Shown: positions 5,029 to 11,656 of the stretch, piece by piece | How positions within the stretch are numbered: position 1 is the first letter of the stretch | Layout of the letters: each line of letters starts with the position of its first letter | DNA from: a virus | Virus record (IMG/VR): IMGVR_UViG_3300007276_000405 | Location: 1 to 20,372 of that record | Strand: one strand, 5' to 3' | DNA: 20,372 nt | Made by a program: the position numbers and the translations under genes | The notes under the pieces: generated by a model | Databases searched by the model: none | The model's input: only the letters and a program-made list of their open reading frames with translations | What the model was told of the DNA's origin: nothing

Positions 5029-5077
5029 TACGCAATCTGCGTATATTTATAATGCGCCAGATATTAAATAAGCGCAT
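5029..5077 (-). promoter_or_regulatory. Leader of pqqA with two hairpins
   Basis: The 79-base gap between the small acidic gene and pqqA contains two perfect inverted repeats. TACGCA/TGCGTA (5029-5034 and 5038-5043, 3-base loop) lies 8 bases upstream of the pqqA ribosome-binding site. ATGCGC/GCGCAT (5052-5057 and 5072-5077, 14-base loop) lies farther upstream. Neither is followed by a T tract on the minus strand, so they look like RNA stabilising or processing structures rather than terminators. A TATAAA at 5045-5050 region without a clear -35 box leaves a separate promoter possible but unproven. Confidence 0.5.
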
Positions 5078-5088
5078 CAGGAAAATCA

Positions 5089-5262
5089 TTAATTGTCATA
5101 GCGATCTGTTTCAATATACATGTGAAGGTCGTCACCTTCTATGCTAATAGTGCCACGATTTGTGCTGATATAAATTACTTCGTCATCAGGATCAATTTCA
5201 ATACCCTCAAGCTCTGAGCCTAGCATCATATTGCATAGGTCATACATATCTTTTTCAGCCAT
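5089..5262 (-). CDS. Small acidic protein, 57 aa
   Basis: The ATG at 5262 overlaps the stop of the metallophosphoesterase gene (TAATG), indicating coupled translation. The product is acidic, with a helical N-terminus (MAEKDMYDLCNMMLGSELEG) and then alternating beta-like strands (IEIDPDDEVIYIST, RGTISIEGDDLHMYIETD). No family is recognised. It lies between the phosphoesterase and pqqA near the end of the late unit. Confidence 0.75.
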   Translation of the reverse strand: MAEKDMYDLCNMMLGSELEGIEIDPDDEVIYISTNRGTISIEGDDLHMYIETDRYDN

Positions 5263-6023
5263 TAGTAATTATACCTTTCTTTTAAGAAGCGAATTGAAAC
5301 GGCCATCTCATCAAAGCTACCATCATTAACTTCATGTAATACATAGAAGCCACGATAGTGCTGGTTACCTTGTGAGCCTAGATAGTCTTCATGATGTTCA
5401 TAGAAGCTACCACATATTATAGCTGTCATCTCTTTGCCGTCAGCTCTTTTACCATAGGCAATATTTCTACCCTGTTGGTGGCCAGCAAAGCATGACATGT
5501 GCTTCTTGTTTAGTATCGCTTGAGCAGTAGTGACAGGTCTTCCCATAGGACCGCTAGTAAAATAATGGGAATAAGCAACGCCATCAATAACAACAACGTC
5601 AAGGAAAGGATGAACTTCCCAGTCTTGGTACGGCAGATCATTGGTAGATATAAGTCCATCAAGTTTTCTGTCTTCATTTATTGCTCGGTTGATTCTGTTC
5701 TCGTGATTGCCTAGTGTCATTACTAATCTAGGTTTATACTTTTTCTTTTTATGTATTTTAGCATGCTTATTGTGTTCAAAGAGTGGTACCAAGAGCGCAT
5801 CCATGGCCTCTCTAGCAGCCCAAATATCTTTCTGGTAGCTACGCCCTTCAAAGGATTTCAATCCTCTGTCATAGGTGCTTAAAGATTCCATGTCAGCGAA
5901 GTCGCCAATGCAAACAATTACATCTGGCTTCTTTTCAATAATGTAATTGCCTAAACATTTTAGAAATGTGAAATCGTTTCCGTCTTTAGCCTGAACGTCA
6001 GGTATTACTAAGTGTGTCGTCAT
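5262..6023 (-). CDS. Calcineurin-like metallophosphoesterase
   Basis: The 253-aa product shows the metallophosphoesterase motifs in order: DVQ (Asp9, Gln11 in place of the usual His), GDFAD (Asp41), GNHEN (Asn106, His107), His153 in SHYF, and GHQQ (181-184, Gln in place of the final His). These residues bind a di-metal centre that hydrolyses phosphomonoesters or diesters. Gln variants are seen in phage members. The substrate is unknown; nucleic acid, cyclic nucleotides and other phosphates are all possible. It follows the endolysin gene after 32 bases, in which a hairpin (6029-6044) includes the only AAGGA-type binding site. Confidence 0.9.
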   Translation of the reverse strand: MTTHLVIPDVQAKDGNDFTFLKCLGNYIIEKKPDVIVCIGDFADMESLSTYDRGLKSFEGRSYQKDIWAAREAMDALLVPLFEHNKHAKIHKKKKYKPRLVMTLGNHENRINRAINEDRKLDGLISTNDLPYQDWEVHPFLDVVVIDGVAYSHYFTSGPMGRPVTTAQAILNKKHMSCFAGHQQGRNIAYGKRADGKEMTAIICGSFYEHHEDYLGSQGNQHYRGFYVLHEVNDGSFDEMAVSIRFLKERYNY

Positions 6024-6028
6024 AACTT

Positions 6029-6044
6029 TAGAAGTATCCTTCTA
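6029..6044 (-). promoter_or_regulatory. Hairpin over the ribosome-binding site of the phosphoesterase gene
   Basis: TAGAAG and CTTCTA form a perfect 6-bp stem with a 4-base loop. On the minus-strand RNA the AAGGA Shine-Dalgarno candidate (6041-6037) lies in the 5' arm and loop. Its distance to ATG 6023 is 13 bases if linear, longer than usual, so folding may hide or reposition it. Confidence 0.4.
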
Positions 6045-6055
6045 CTAAGTTGTTG

Positions 6056-6487
6056 TTACTTATACACCTTTACGCCAGACTTGTCAATAATCATCATTTG
6101 TCTTCTTGGTTTAGCACCAGCTTCAGCGAAGCCAATGTGAATCCATGAATCAAATTCTAATATAAGCTGATCAAACTCTATGCTTGAATCTGCTAATGCT
6201 CGCATGACTTCTGGCACTGTACCAAACCTTGGGCAAGTAAAGTCAGCAGCCAATCCTTTAACATGGTATGAAGTGTCCCTGCTTTTCAATGCACGGTTGA
6301 GCTTCAAACACCGATAGCCACTAGAAACTTTAATTGGATTGCTATATAGCTTCGCTCTTACAGCTTCTAATCCGTTAGCTAGTATCTCTAGGTTGGCCAG
6401 TGCTTCTGGTGTGGGTATGTTGTCAATGTCTAATCTGATTGCTGTGTTGCTAAATATTAATTCTTCTAAACTAAAGTGTGGTGTCAC
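6056..6487 (-). CDS. M15-family peptidase, probable endolysin
   Basis: The 143-aa product has the peptidase M15 (D-Ala-D-Ala carboxypeptidase / L-Ala-D-Glu peptidase) zinc site: His75 in SYHVKG, Asp82 in LAADF, and Glu111 plus His117 in LEFDSWIHIGF. The N-terminal PHFSLEELIFSNTA and SSGYRCLKLNRAL segments are also typical of phage M15_3 lysins. It would cleave peptidoglycan peptide crosslinks at lysis. The start is GTG at 6487, overlapping the holin stop (GTGA), which agrees with the expected N-terminus. There is no signal peptide, so release depends on the holin encoded just upstream. Confidence 0.93.
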   Translation of the reverse strand: MTPHFSLEELIFSNTAIRLDIDNIPTPEALANLEILANGLEAVRAKLYSNPIKVSSGYRCLKLNRALKSRDTSYHVKGLAADFTCPRFGTVPEVMRALADSSIEFDQLILEFDSWIHIGFAEAGAKPRRQMMIIDKSGVKVYK

Positions 6488-6888
6488 TTCTTACCTCTCA
6501 TGTCAATGATCTTTTCTAGTGTACGCCCGCCAAAGTAGAATGACATTACTAGCATACCCCATTGGCCAAGCAGCGTGACGTAAACCTCGTTCGCATCCAA
6601 GTCAAAGGCAGACATCATCGCGAATACAAAGTAGCCTACAAAGATAGCAACAAGTGTAAGCGGCCTAATGTTTTTAGATAGCCAGCTGTCAGATGACATG
6701 TCAGCATGGTGTCTTGCAGATAGATTATTCTGCTCAGGCTTAAACAATTCAGTTTCATTTGCAAGTTTGGCACGCTCCCCCTCATGGGCCATCTTAGCTA
6801 AGTCAATTTGTGCTTGAGCCTTAGCCTTTGGGTCTGGGATAATCTTGTCTAGGACAGTACCAATCAATGGCAACAATGCAGTTATCAT
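6484..6888 (-). CDS. Holin, 3-TM type
   Basis: The 134-aa product has a hydrophobic N-terminal segment (MITALLPLIGTVLDKIIPDP), a charged helical stretch (KAKAQAQIDLAKMAHEGERA) and WLSKNIRPLTLVAIFVGYFV. A second strong membrane segment near 102-124 (LLGQWGMLVMSFYFGGRTLE) follows, with a basic C-terminus. This pattern is that of the three-TM phage / gene-transfer-agent holin group. It would open the inner membrane to the M15 endolysin encoded next, with which it overlaps. Its start overlaps the upstream gene's stop (ATGA). Confidence 0.85.
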   Translation of the reverse strand: MITALLPLIGTVLDKIIPDPKAKAQAQIDLAKMAHEGERAKLANETELFKPEQNNLSARHHADMSSDSWLSKNIRPLTLVAIFVGYFVFAMMSAFDLDANEVYVTLLGQWGMLVMSFYFGGRTLEKIIDMRGKK

Positions 6889-7118
6889 TTGTCCACCTTA
6901 TTCTCTAGCTTATCGTAGATACGAGTCAGCATATTTTCAAACTTGTCAAAGCGGGCATCCAAGTCTTCCTTGCGAACGTAGTGTGTAGGTAAGTCAACCT
7001 CTAGGTCTTTCATGTCGTGCTTTAGTTCTTGCACAGCATCCCATAGTTGCCTAGCAAACCAGCCTAGCACAGAAAGGATAGTTCCTATAATGATGTTAAG
7101 TATCTCTTGGAATTCCAT
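6885..7118 (-). CDS. Membrane-anchored coiled-coil protein, possible lysis accessory
   Basis: The 77-aa product has an N-terminal membrane segment (EILNIIIGTILSVLGWFARQ) followed by a charged coiled coil (LWDAVQELKHDMKDLEVDLP, then YVRKEDLDARFDKFENMLTR). Small proteins of this build are frequent next to holins in podoviruses. The topology resembles an inner-membrane spanin, but no matching outer-membrane spanin lipoprotein was found, so that role is unproven. AAGGA precedes ATG 7118, and the gene overlaps the holin (ATGA). Confidence 0.8.
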   Translation of the reverse strand: MEFQEILNIIIGTILSVLGWFARQLWDAVQELKHDMKDLEVDLPTHYVRKEDLDARFDKFENMLTRIYDKLENKVDK

Positions 7119-7131
7119 TAGTTTTCCTTAG

Positions 7132-7425
7132 TTACAGGCTGTTAATCTTAGCTGTTAATGCTTCAAGCTGTGCTAGTAGCTCTGCTTTAGTTGGCTCAGG
7201 TGGCGCTACATATTCAGGTTCAGTGGGTGCTACATATTCTGCAATAGCACCATAGTTACCCGCTAAACATTCAGCAAAGATTTGATGTGAGTGTTCATAA
7301 TCACCTGAAGCAACTGCTGTAAATGGGACTATATCATCACGCAAGTCATCAAAGTCAACATCACAGTTAATACTTGTATGTTCTGCATTAGCCCAGCGAG
7401 GGTTTAAAACTTTTGTATATCTCAT
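7132..7425 (-). CDS. Small tail-fibre-associated protein, 97 aa
   Basis: The N-terminus (MRYTKVLNPRWANAEHTSIN, then CDVDFDDLRDDIVPFTAV) and the HSHQIFAECLAGNYGAIAEY segment resemble small proteins found beside tail fibres in many phages. A Pro-rich double repeat follows (EYVAPTEPEYVAPPEP, encoded by a near-direct repeat at about 7203-7239). The C-terminal helix (LLAQLEALTAKINSL) resembles the ends of fibre-assembly proteins. It may help fold or attach a fibre. AAGGAT precedes ATG 7425. Confidence 0.75.
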   Translation of the reverse strand: MRYTKVLNPRWANAEHTSINCDVDFDDLRDDIVPFTAVASGDYEHSHQIFAECLAGNYGAIAEYVAPTEPEYVAPPEPTKAELLAQLEALTAKINSL

Positions 7426-7434
7426 AATTTATCC

Positions 7435-7941
7435 TTAACTAATGCGAACCCAAAGTCCTGTAAAAGCGGAAGTGTAAATGCTGTTATAAAAGCATGGAGA
7501 CACACAACGCCATGTTCCTACGTTTACTAAAACTGCACCTGAATTAATTCCGCCGCCAGCGGCAACTAGACCCCAATTAGATGGTGTACGCGTAACACCC
7601 GTTCCAGTTGAGAATAAACTACTTCCAGCTACAGTACTATTAACAGCATAACTTGTTATGTCTGCTGGTCTTCCGATTGTATAACTACCAATCGCATATA
7701 ATGATGTATTAGTAATAGCCCCTATTTCACCATTAAGGCTTGTTACTCCACCAGCACTAGGTAGATTAGTCAGTCCTGAACCATCGCCTACAAAAGCTGT
7801 AGCTGTTACAGTACCACTTCCATTGTCTGTTACTAAAGAACCACTCGTTGCAGGTAAAGTTAATGTAGTAGTTCCAGCCACATCAGGTGCAGCAATCGTT
7901 ACACTTCCACTTGTATTCCCTGCTATGACTATCTCTGACAT
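7435..7941 (-). CDS. Short tail-fibre-like protein, 168 aa
   Basis: The sequence is rich in Gly, Ser, Thr and Ala, with the phage fibre phrases TTTLTLPATSGSLVTDNGSG, TATAFVGDGSGLTNLPS and LNGEIGAITN, and ends in an aromatic/Cys-containing tip (WRCVSPCFYNSIYTSAFTGL). This is typical of modular distal fibre or receptor-binding components. Its start overlaps the stop of the S74 fibre gene (TAATG), so the two are probably expressed together. The tip may contact the host surface; specificity cannot be read from sequence. Confidence 0.8.
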   Translation of the reverse strand: MSEIVIAGNTSGSVTIAAPDVAGTTTLTLPATSGSLVTDNGSGTVTATAFVGDGSGLTNLPSAGGVTSLNGEIGAITNTSLYAIGSYTIGRPADITSYAVNSTVAGSSLFSTGTGVTRTPSNWGLVAAGGGINSGAVLVNVGTWRCVSPCFYNSIYTSAFTGLWVRIS

Positions 7942-8777
7942 TATGCTACTCCTTCTAGTGCTTCTATTCTTGCTGTTAATGATTTAATTATAGCTTGTTG
8001 CTCTTGGATGGCTGCTGTTAGTGTAGCTACTAGGAATGAAGTGTCAATGCCTTGATGTATTGGATTACCTTTTTCATCTACTGCATCTTTCTCACCATGT
8101 ACACAATCTGGGACAATAGCTTGTAGCTCATGGGCAATAAACCCTTGACCTAATTTACCGTCTGTTTTCCATGTGTAGGTAACAGGTTTTAGTGCTGTGA
8201 CTTTGGATAAAGCACCTGTCATTGGGGCAATGTTTTCTTTTAGACGATAGTCGGATGATGTTACATAAGATGTTGCTGTTCCATTTGTAAAAATGGCTCC
8301 AACTACTCCGTTAGGGTTTACAAACTGACATTGTTGAAAAGAACCAGTTGTGTTTTGAACCTCAAAGATTGCAGAACCTCTTAGCCCAGCAGCTCCTCTA
8401 ACCACTAATGTTGCATTATTAGCTAATGGAGCAATAGTCCCAACCAACAATCTACCACTAGCATCAATACGCATCTGTTCGTTTGCGCCATTTGTTAAAA
8501 ATCTAATTGTATTTGCAGAATGAAGTTCTAATCCATCCGCTGCTCTAATAAAATAATCTGTGTTAAAAAAACTAATTTTGTTTATGCTTTGAAGCAACAT
8601 TGAACCATTAATATCAAGTTTTTGTGTAGGGCTACTAGTACCAATCCCTACATTCTGACTAGCATCAACCGTAATAGCCGTTGTGTCATTTGTTTGTATC
8701 TCTAATATCCCACTATTGTCAGCACTTGTAGCAAGTCCGCCAACTCCAGTTGATATTGCGTTTATCTTTGAACTCAT
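7941..8777 (-). CDS. Tail fibre/spike with C-terminal S74 intramolecular chaperone
   Basis: The 278-aa product has a beta-rich fibre part ([40 protein letters not shown]) and, from residue 174, the S74 self-cleaving chaperone. That begins [10 protein letters not shown], continues [15 protein letters not shown] near 211-224 and ends in a trimeric coiled coil ([18 protein letters not shown]). The domain drives trimer folding and then usually cuts itself off at the Ser of the SD motif. The fibre part is short, so most of the mature trimer would be a small spike. ATGA overlap with the upstream small gene. Confidence 0.92.
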   Translation of the reverse strand: MSSKINAISTGVGGLATSADNSGILEIQTNDTTAITVDASQNVGIGTSSPTQKLDINGSMLLQSINKISFFNTDYFIRAADGLELHSANTIRFLTNGANEQMRIDASGRLLVGTIAPLANNATLVVRGAAGLRGSAIFEVQNTTGSFQQCQFVNPNGVVGAIFTNGTATSYVTSSDYRLKENIAPMTGALSKVTALKPVTYTWKTDGKLGQGFIAHELQAIVPDCVHGEKDAVDEKGNPIHQGIDTSFLVATLTAAIQEQQAIIKSLTARIEALEGVA

Positions 8778-8926
8778 AGTGTTACCTCGTCTGCTGGTTC
8801 TGGTGTGTTGCCTTCATCAAGCCATGCTAGATATGCTTGGTAGTCTGTGTTGGCTTCATCAAATGGGATAACTGCATTGTCTGAAAGACGTTGGACAGCA
8901 TCATTATATTTTGTTAATTTATACAT
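8774..8926 (-). CDS. Small tail-associated protein, 50 aa
   Basis: The reading frame extends to 8971, but AAGGA at 8932-8936 points to ATG 8926. This start also avoids overlap with the upstream fibre gene, which ends at 8935. The product ([20 protein letters not shown], then [20 protein letters not shown]) contains the Y-x3-L-x-W-x3-GN-x-P-x-P phrase that recurs in small proteins and fibre ends of tailed phages. It probably associates with a fibre. Molecular role not known. Confidence 0.8.
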   Translation of the reverse strand: MYKLTKYNDAVQRLSDNAVIPFDEANTDYQAYLAWLDEGNTPEPADEVTL

Positions 8927-8934
8927 AATTATCC

Positions 8935-9987
8935 TTATAATTCCGCCACAGCTAGTAAGTCTGAAGTCCACAGCGCTTGTGCTGTGCTTCCAGTTATTGT
9001 ATTTTTATAAGCTCGGAAGGCGTTGGTTGTAGCCTCGTTTACAAATGGAGCGGTCGTTGCGAAGTTTGAAGCAGATATAGAGGCTAATTGTGTAAATGTA
9101 GGAGTTGCTCGCATTGTTACAGGTAGGCTAAACAAACCTCCCATGCTTACATTTGTAGAAGGAGCTACACCTACAAACCCTACTCGCGTTGTTGCTGCAT
9201 ACCTCTGACACAAAGCCAACTCAGTACCATAAGGTCTATAGTCAAATGATGTAGCAGTATCGCCTTTTTCTAGTTGAACACCTGTGATGTAGAAGGTAGC
9301 ACCTGCTGTGCCGACTACTGATGTAGCGCCTGTAGCTGATACATATCCTGCTCCTGCCCATGCCCCAGCAGTTCCACTATATGTAGAGCCGACTCCTAAG
9401 CCAAATATTACTTGAATTCCAAGCGTGTTATTTGTTGCCCAAGTGCCTGTAGTGTCACCTGCAATAATTATAGATTTTTGTTCCCATGTGTTTGCTGATG
9501 AGATTGTGTATGTAAATGGATATGAACGATTAAATGTCCCATTACTTAAAGCACCACCAAAAGTTCCAGTAAGGCTTGAACGAACCCAAAAAGACAAAGT
9601 TACTGTTGATGCGTTAGCAGTTCCCCAATTTAAATCTGCGCAATTAAATCCCTCAATTGGTTGGCTAATATAAAAAAGGTCACCAGATAAAATAGAGTAA
9701 GCTGTGGATGAGGTTATATTTAATGAATTTGTAAAACCATTTGCAGCTATAGAGCTTTGTTGAGTCGTAAGTTTTGATGCTTGACTTACTCCAATAAGAA
9801 ATCTATCTAATGTGTATTGTCCATTTGAAGGTGTAATACTAGCCCCAGCATTACGCTGGTCAATTACCATTGCACCGTTAATAATACGATTCTTAAAGCC
9901 TGTTACTGGAGTAATGTATTCGGCAGATACGCTACCACCATAAGTAGGTGTAGTTATCCCAGTACTGCCATTTAATGTTATTGCCAT
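8935..9987 (-). CDS. Tail protein with carbohydrate-binding-like domain
   Basis: The 350-aa product opens with a fibre-type leader ([18 protein letters not shown]), then [18 protein letters not shown] and YTLDRFLIG. It continues as a beta-sandwich-like region ([56 protein letters not shown]). This series of phrases is common in phage and prophage tail proteins that carry a carbohydrate-binding-type jelly roll. The C-terminal third is divergent and probably near the receptor-binding end. No enzymatic motif seen. It follows the gp17-like fibre. Confidence 0.85.
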   Translation of the reverse strand: MAITLNGSTGITTPTYGGSVSAEYITPVTGFKNRIINGAMVIDQRNAGASITPSNGQYTLDRFLIGVSQASKLTTQQSSIAANGFTNSLNITSSTAYSILSGDLFYISQPIEGFNCADLNWGTANASTVTLSFWVRSSLTGTFGGALSNGTFNRSYPFTYTISSANTWEQKSIIIAGDTTGTWATNNTLGIQVIFGLGVGSTYSGTAGAWAGAGYVSATGATSVVGTAGATFYITGVQLEKGDTATSFDYRPYGTELALCQRYAATTRVGFVGVAPSTNVSMGGLFSLPVTMRATPTFTQLASISASNFATTAPFVNEATTNAFRAYKNTITGSTAQALWTSDLLAVAEL

Positions 9988-9996
9988 ATTTATCCT

Positions 9997-11646
9997 TTAC
10001 AATACTACCCAGCGTGAGCCACTAGGAACGGTTACTGTTACGCCACTATCAATAGTTATTGGCCCCACGCTCATTGCGTTCTTATCAGTTGATATGGTAT
10101 AATCTGTTGTAACTGATGTGGTGTTTTCTACAAATACTTCATCTCCACCTGCACCAGTTGCACCACCACCAATTGAACCCCACGCTGTGCCATTATAACC
10201 TTCAAAACTAGCCGTGTCTACATTGAATCTAAAGTAGCCAGAAGCTGGACTTCCATCACGTTCAGCAGTTGTACCATTTGGTATTCCAGCAGATCCAGTA
10301 GCAGATGTTTTAGATACAATGGTAGCAATATCAACAGCCACAAAGTCCCATGCAGAACCATCATAGATTCTACTTCTGTTGCTAGATGTATTGAAGTACC
10401 AATCACCAGCAGTAACAGGGTCGCCATTATTATCTAAAGTAGGATCACTAGCTTGTGCGCCTAAGTATGTTTCGTTAAAGTCAGCTAATGCAGCTTCAGC
10501 CGCAGCTTGTGCTGTTTGAGCATCTGTTGCAGAACTTGCAGCGTTACTAGCAGATGTTGCTGCGTTACTAGCTTGTGTTGTTGCAATACCAGCTTGTGTT
10601 GTTGCTGTACTTGCAGATGTTGCAGCATTACTTTCTGAAGTGGCCGCATTAGATTCTGATGTAGCCGCATCACTAGCAGATGAACTCGCAGCACTAGCAG
10701 AATTAGAAGCGTTAGTTTCAGATGTACTTGCAGAACTAGCACTACTTGCTGCATTAGTTTCGCTTGTAGATGCTGCTGAAGCTGAGTTGCTAGCATTAGT
10801 TGCACTTGTAGATGCTGATGACGCACTAGATGCTGCTGCTGTTGCACTATTACCAGCGTTTGTTTCTGCTGTTTCTGCATTAGTTTCTGCTGTTTCAGCA
10901 TTAGTTTCAGCTAACTCCGCTGCCACTTGTGCCGCTTCTGCTGCTGCTTGAGCCGCCTCTGCTGCAATCCTAGCTGTTCCTGCTGCTTCTGCATCTACAA
11001 CTAAGGCCCATTTAGCTACGTCAGCATTTGTGCTAATTGGTAATGATCCGCTAGATATATGAGCTGTAATAGCTAGATAAACATTGTCGTTAGTTGTATC
11101 TTTAATAAGATCACGGTTCTGATATGAAATGCCAGAAGCCCAGTCACCACGCCAGTTACCAATAGGATCACCAGCAACAGGATCACCATTAGCATCAAAC
11201 GCTAATGTCTTACCAGCGCGGGCTGTGTTAATAGGCAATACCATGTTAATAGTAGTAGGGTCAGTAACTGGAGCTTTGATAGAACGTTCGGCAGATTCAG
11301 CAACCTGTTGCACTAGGATTGTTTGAGAATCCATTTCATCATTAAGCGTATTAGCAAAGAAGTCGCCACCAGTAGTAAAGTCAGTAGTACGCTCTACAGG
11401 TCTAGCACCAACAATTGTAATACGATTGTCACCAGTAGCAGGTACAACTAACGTAACAGATCCAGTTCCTAGTGTAGGACTAATTGATACTGTGTAGTCT
11501 GTTGTCAATACTAGAAGTACATCATCTTGATACACGTTAATATCTGTATCATCTAGCACTTCAAACTCAAAGGCGTATGGACCTACACCAGCCGAGCCAG
11601 TATAGACTATACGTCTTGCTACATCACTTATTGGATAATCTGCCAT
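9997..11646 (-). CDS. T7 gp17-like tail fibre
   Basis: The 549-aa product starts with a domain like the N-terminus of T7 gp17, which attaches the fibre to the tail (residues 1-150: RRIVYTGSAGVGPYAFEFEV, NVYQDDVLLVLTTDYTVSIS, GARPVERTTDFTTGGDFFAN). Residues about 218-386 form an Ala/Ser/Thr/Asn/Glu repeat shaft (AETNAET and SASSASTS units), probably an extended coiled coil. Two small modules follow (GDWYFNTSSNRSRIYDGSAW; FRFNVDTASFEGYNGTAWGS), then a beta-rich C-terminal tip ending GVTVTVPSGSRWVVL. The tip lacks an obvious receptor domain, so the next genes probably supply it. AAAGGAAAG precedes ATG 11646. Confidence 0.92.
   Translation of the reverse strand: MADYPISDVARRIVYTGSAGVGPYAFEFEVLDDTDINVYQDDVLLVLTTDYTVSISPTLGTGSVTLVVPATGDNRITIVGARPVERTTDFTTGGDFFANTLNDEMDSQTILVQQVAESAERSIKAPVTDPTTINMVLPINTARAGKTLAFDANGDPVAGDPIGNWRGDWASGISYQNRDLIKDTTNDNVYLAITAHISSGSLPISTNADVAKWALVVDAEAAGTARIAAEAAQAAAEAAQVAAELAETNAETAETNAETAETNAGNSATAAASSASSASTSATNASNSASAASTSETNAASSASSASTSETNASNSASAASSSASDAATSESNAATSESNAATSASTATTQAGIATTQASNAATSASNAASSATDAQTAQAAAEAALADFNETYLGAQASDPTLDNNGDPVTAGDWYFNTSSNRSRIYDGSAWDFVAVDIATIVSKTSATGSAGIPNGTTAERDGSPASGYFRFNVDTASFEGYNGTAWGSIGGGATGAGGDEVFVENTTSVTTDYTISTDKNAMSVGPITIDSGVTVTVPSGSRWVVL
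10485..10990 (-). repeat. Degenerate short tandem repeats in the fibre shaft
   Basis: This section of the gp17-like gene encodes seven-residue and similar units of Ala, Ser, Thr, Asn and Glu. Best conserved are two to three copies of a 21-base unit around 10860-10910 that encodes ETAETNA. Such repeats can change copy number by slippage or recombination and so alter fibre length. Confidence 0.7.
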
Positions 11647-11656
11647 TTACTTTCCT

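Noticed and set aside
4949-5089. Minus-strand ORF of 46 codons starting by TAATG overlap with the 57-aa gene and running across pqqA in another frame.
   Set aside because: Its product is a basic, low-complexity chance-like sequence. The overlapping pqqA frame has a strong SD and a recognisable family match, and the interval upstream is better explained as its structured leader.
8927-8971. Upstream extension of the 50-aa tail-associated protein to 8971.
   Set aside because: The extension runs into the end of the preceding fibre gene and lacks a binding site, while ATG 8926 has AAGGA at good spacing.
10640-10951. Plus-strand Ala/Leu-rich ORF, and the minus-strand Gln/Leu-rich ORF at 10485-10901.
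   Set aside because: Both are other-frame images of the repeat shaft of the gp17-like fibre; their composition follows from the repeat.
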